A stretch of DNA of 9,128 nucleotides from positions 1 to 9,128 of the forward strand of contig SKVX01000552.1 of the NCBI GenBank assembly GCA_007129225.1. Direction: 5' to 3'. Of this stretch, positions 7,827 to 9,128 are shown in pieces. This stretch comes from Halomonas sp. Lineage in GTDB: Bacteria; Pseudomonadota; Gammaproteobacteria; Pseudomonadales; Halomonadaceae. The translations under genes and the position numbers were made by a program. The first letter of the stretch is position 1. Each line of letters begins with the position of its first letter. The notes below the pieces were generated by a model. It saw only the letters and a list, made by a program, of their open reading frames with translations, was not told the origin of the DNA and made no database searches.

Positions 7827-8056
7827 CCATTCTGTATCTGCTCATACCGCTATCGTTGATCCTGCTAGGATTGGCGGTCTGGGCCTTCTTCTGGGCCGTC
7901 AAGAACGATCAGTTCGAGGACCTGGAGGGGCCGGCGCACCGCATCCTGTTCGATGACGATGAAAACGACTTGCCCCCGGAGGACCGGGAACAGCGCCGCA
8001 AGGCTGCCAGGCACAGAGCCGACGCCTCTGATGACGCAGAGCACCCCGACCGCTGA
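7823..8056 (+). CDS. ccoS: cbb3 oxidase assembly protein CcoS
   Basis: CcoS is a very small membrane protein needed for insertion of the heme and copper cofactors into cbb3 oxidase. The product is 77 residues with one membrane helix at about 3-26 and the hallmark segment FFWAVKNDQFEDLEGPAHRILFDDD (22-46; positions are those of the motif's two halves, FFWAVKNDQFEDLEG and PAHRILFDDD). The remaining 30 residues are highly charged. I start it at 7823, where ATG overlaps the ccoI stop as ATGA and GGTGA (7814-7818) is four bases upstream; the longer open frame to the left is inside ccoI. Its stop overlaps the next ATG as TGATG. Size, motif and position agree, so the call is secure. Confidence 0.95.
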   Translation: MTILYLLIPLSLILLGLAVWAFFWAVKNDQFEDLEGPAHRILFDDDENDLPPEDREQRRKAARHRADASDDAEHPDR

Positions 8057-8754
8057 TGGATCCCACCGGACTCGGCCTGCCACCGCTGCTGGCAGCCTTC
8101 GTCTTCGGCCTGCTCGGTGGCGCACACTGCATCGGCATGTGCGGTGGCATCATGAGCGCCCTCACCTTCGCGGTCCCGCCCAGCATGCGCAGCCCGGCTC
8201 GGCTGACCGGGCTGCTGCTCGGCTACAACCTGGGGCGAATTCTCAGCTACATGACCGCGGGCGCCCTGGTGGCCTCGCTCGGCACGGTGATCGCCCTCTC
8301 GACGACGGCGAGAGTCGTACTGCAGCTGTTTGCCGCCGTGATGCTGATCCTGATGGCGCTCTACATCGCCGACTGGTGGAAAGGCTTGCTCAGGGTGGAG
8401 GCCGTGGGCAAGCGGCTGTGGCGATACCTCGAGCCCATCGGCAGGCGCCTCATGCCCGTGATCAGTATGCCCCAGGCAATCGGCCTCGGCGCGGTGTGGG
8501 GCTGGCTGCCCTGCGGCCTGGTCTACTCGATGCTGGCCTGGAGTCTGGCCATCGCCGACCCCGTCCACGGTACGCTGCTGATGGCGGCCTTCGGGTTCGG
8601 CACCCTGCCTGCACTGTTGGTCACCGGCTTCGCCGCGCGCCAACTGGGGGCGCTGATTCGACACCGAGCCACGCGCACCCTGGCGGCTCTGTCGATCATC
8701 GCCTTTGCGATATGGCAGCTCGCCTCGCTGCTGCCAATCCATATGGCCCCCTGA
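8056..8754 (+). CDS. TauE/SafE-like (DsbD_2-type) membrane protein of the cbb3 maturation cluster
   Basis: The 232-residue protein is very hydrophobic, with about six membrane helices (near 9-34, 46-70, 84-105, 138-164, 172-195 and 205-226). It matches the sulfite exporter TauE/SafE or DsbD-like group commonly annotated next to ccoS. The first helix contains GGAHCIGMCGG, placing His24, Cys25, Met28 and Cys29 together. A matching half at 149-154 reads GWLPCG with Cys153. Such a Cys/His/Met set in the membrane would suit thiol-redox transfer or metal handling, but that is inference. The sulfite exporter label comes from family naming and has no support here. The ATG overlaps the ccoS stop as TGATG with no good ribosome site, so it is probably translationally coupled to the maturation genes. 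Family assignment is confident; exact function is not known to me. Confidence 0.88.
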   Translation: MDPTGLGLPPLLAAFVFGLLGGAHCIGMCGGIMSALTFAVPPSMRSPARLTGLLLGYNLGRILSYMTAGALVASLGTVIALSTTARVVLQLFAAVMLILMALYIADWWKGLLRVEAVGKRLWRYLEPIGRRLMPVISMPQAIGLGAVWGWLPCGLVYSMLAWSLAIADPVHGTLLMAAFGFGTLPALLVTGFAARQLGALIRHRATRTLAALSIIAFAIWQLASLLPIHMAP

Positions 8755-8788
8755 ATTGATAACGACTCCCCGCTCATTGCGGCTTCGC

Positions 8789-8802
8789 TTGACGCAGCTC
8801 AA
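8789..8802 (+). promoter_or_regulatory. FNR/ANR-type binding site upstream of hemN
   Basis: TTGACGCAGCTCAA contains both half-sites TTGA and TCAA with the required six-base spacing, differing from the consensus TTGAT-N4-ATCAA only at the inner bases. Its centre (8795.5) is 29.5 bases before the first base of TAGCAT at 8825, which puts the site at -41.5, the class II activator position. hemN is a known FNR/ANR target in other gammaproteobacteria. Confidence 0.82.
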
Positions 8803-8824
8803 TCCGCGACGGACGCGCTACCGC

Positions 8825-8830
8825 TAGCAT
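8825..8830 (+). promoter_or_regulatory. -10 element of the hemN promoter
   Basis: TAGCAT matches the sigma-70 -10 consensus TATAAT at four of six bases, including the key TA at the start and the final T. Spacing to the FNR-like site predicts transcription from the A at 8837, giving a leader of about 26 bases before the hemN ATG. No good -35 hexamer is present, as expected for a promoter that depends on an activator at -41.5. Confidence 0.65.
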
Positions 8831-8851
8831 GAGGGCAACTTACGAGACGCC

Positions 8852-8855
8852 GGAG
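8852..8855 (+). promoter_or_regulatory. Ribosome binding site of hemN
   Basis: GGAG stands seven bases before the ATG at 8863. This spacing selects 8863 over the in-frame ATGs at 8878, 8893 and 8896. Confidence 0.7.
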
Positions 8856-8862
8856 TGTCTTC

Positions 8863-9128
8863 ATGTCCGTCCCCGCGATGTCCCTCCATGGAATGATGGC
8901 CGATCCCTTCGCCTGGGACGAAGACTTGCTGCGCCGGTATGATATCCATGGGCAGCACTACGCCTCGTATCCGACGCCAGATTCCTTCCAGGAAAAAGTC
9001 GGCGAGGTGGATTACCAAAGGGCTTTGGCGAACAGTAATGACAGCGGCCGCCCTCTTTCGCTGTATGTCCATCTCCCGTTCTGCCGCAAGGCCTGCTACT
9101 ACTGCACTCGCAATAAGGTCGTCACCAA
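8863..9128 (+). CDS. hemN: Oxygen-independent coproporphyrinogen III dehydrogenase HemN, 5' part (cut by window end)
   Basis: HemN is a cytoplasmic radical SAM enzyme that converts coproporphyrinogen III to protoporphyrinogen IX without oxygen. The window contains the first 88 codons. The N-terminal family signature is present as RRYDIHGQHYASYPT (24-38). The radical SAM core begins at LSLYVHLPFC, with cluster ligands Cys74, Cys78 and Cys81 and the family Tyr68 and His70. The usual CGCNK or CACNK that ends this motif reads CTRNK, so Arg83 replaces the cysteine equivalent to E. coli Cys71. A HemN paralogue or HemW-like protein is possible, but the YPT signature and the cbb3 neighbourhood favour HemN. 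The fragment is about 57 percent GC by hand count, visibly lower than the genes upstream. It has its own FNR-type promoter and a good ribosome site. Confidence 0.88.
   Translation, partial: MSVPAMSLHGMMADPFAWDEDLLRRYDIHGQHYASYPTPDSFQEKVGEVDYQRALANSNDSGRPLSLYVHLPFCRKACYYCTRNKVVT

Noticed and set aside
8755..8800. Possible terminator hairpin after the TauE/SafE-like gene
   Set aside because: Only 3-4 bp stems such as GCG/CGC or TGCG/CGCA can be drawn and there is no T tract, so I do not call a terminator; read-through into hemN is possible.
7909..8802. 297-codon minus-strand open frame covering the TauE/SafE-like gene
   Set aside because: The product is a polar Gln/Gly/Arg/His-rich sequence without motifs, while the + strand gene has helices, a Cys motif and a coupled start.
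1..9128. A mobile element, CRISPR array, tRNA/rRNA or novel defence-type system
   Set aside because: I saw no transposase, integrase, terminal inverted repeats, regularly spaced repeats or tRNA-like sequence; every gene belongs to or adjoins the known cbb3 oxidase and heme pathway.

Overview
The window carries a cbb3-type cytochrome c oxidase locus from a GC-rich proteobacterium. All genes lie on the + strand, in the order ccoN-ccoO-ccoQ-ccoP, terminator, ccoG-ccoH-ccoI-ccoS, a TauE/SafE-like membrane protein, then the 5' end of hemN. This is the order I remember around the cco/hemN locus of Pseudomonas aeruginosa, so a gammaproteobacterium is likely. The GC level and sequence style would suit a Halomonas- or Pseudomonas-like genus, but the genus is a guess from memory.

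Positions 6-3232 hold the structural operon: the heme-copper catalytic subunit CcoN, monoheme cytochrome c CcoO, small membrane subunit CcoQ and diheme cytochrome c CcoP. Every heme, CuB and CxxCH ligand I looked for is present, so the enzyme should be functional. The operon promoter lies left of the window. The structural block is closed by a strong rho-independent hairpin at 3250-3283.

Positions 3363-8754 hold the maturation block: the membrane polyferredoxin CcoG, the small assembly protein CcoH, the copper-exporting P-type ATPase CcoI, the small assembly protein CcoS and a six-helix membrane protein with an HCxxMC motif. Several junctions are ATGA or TGATG overlaps, which suggests translational coupling. 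CcoG, CcoH, CcoI and CcoS together deliver copper and assemble the oxidase in the membrane. The last protein is conserved by position but its role is uncertain.

A 108-base intergenic region (8755-8862) then leads into hemN (oxygen-independent coproporphyrinogen III dehydrogenase), which is cut off by the window end. It contains a convincing FNR/ANR site (TTGA-N6-TCAA) at exactly the class II distance from a -10 hexamer. Low oxygen would therefore induce heme synthesis next to the heme-rich, high-affinity oxidase. The hemN fragment is lower in GC than its neighbours and has Arg where E. coli HemN has its fourth conserved cysteine.

I see no mobile element, CRISPR array, RNA gene or undescribed multi-gene system. 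There is no gene-free stretch longer than about 130 bases. The most interesting points are the hemN variant, its promoter, and the TauE/SafE-like protein tied to the maturation operon.
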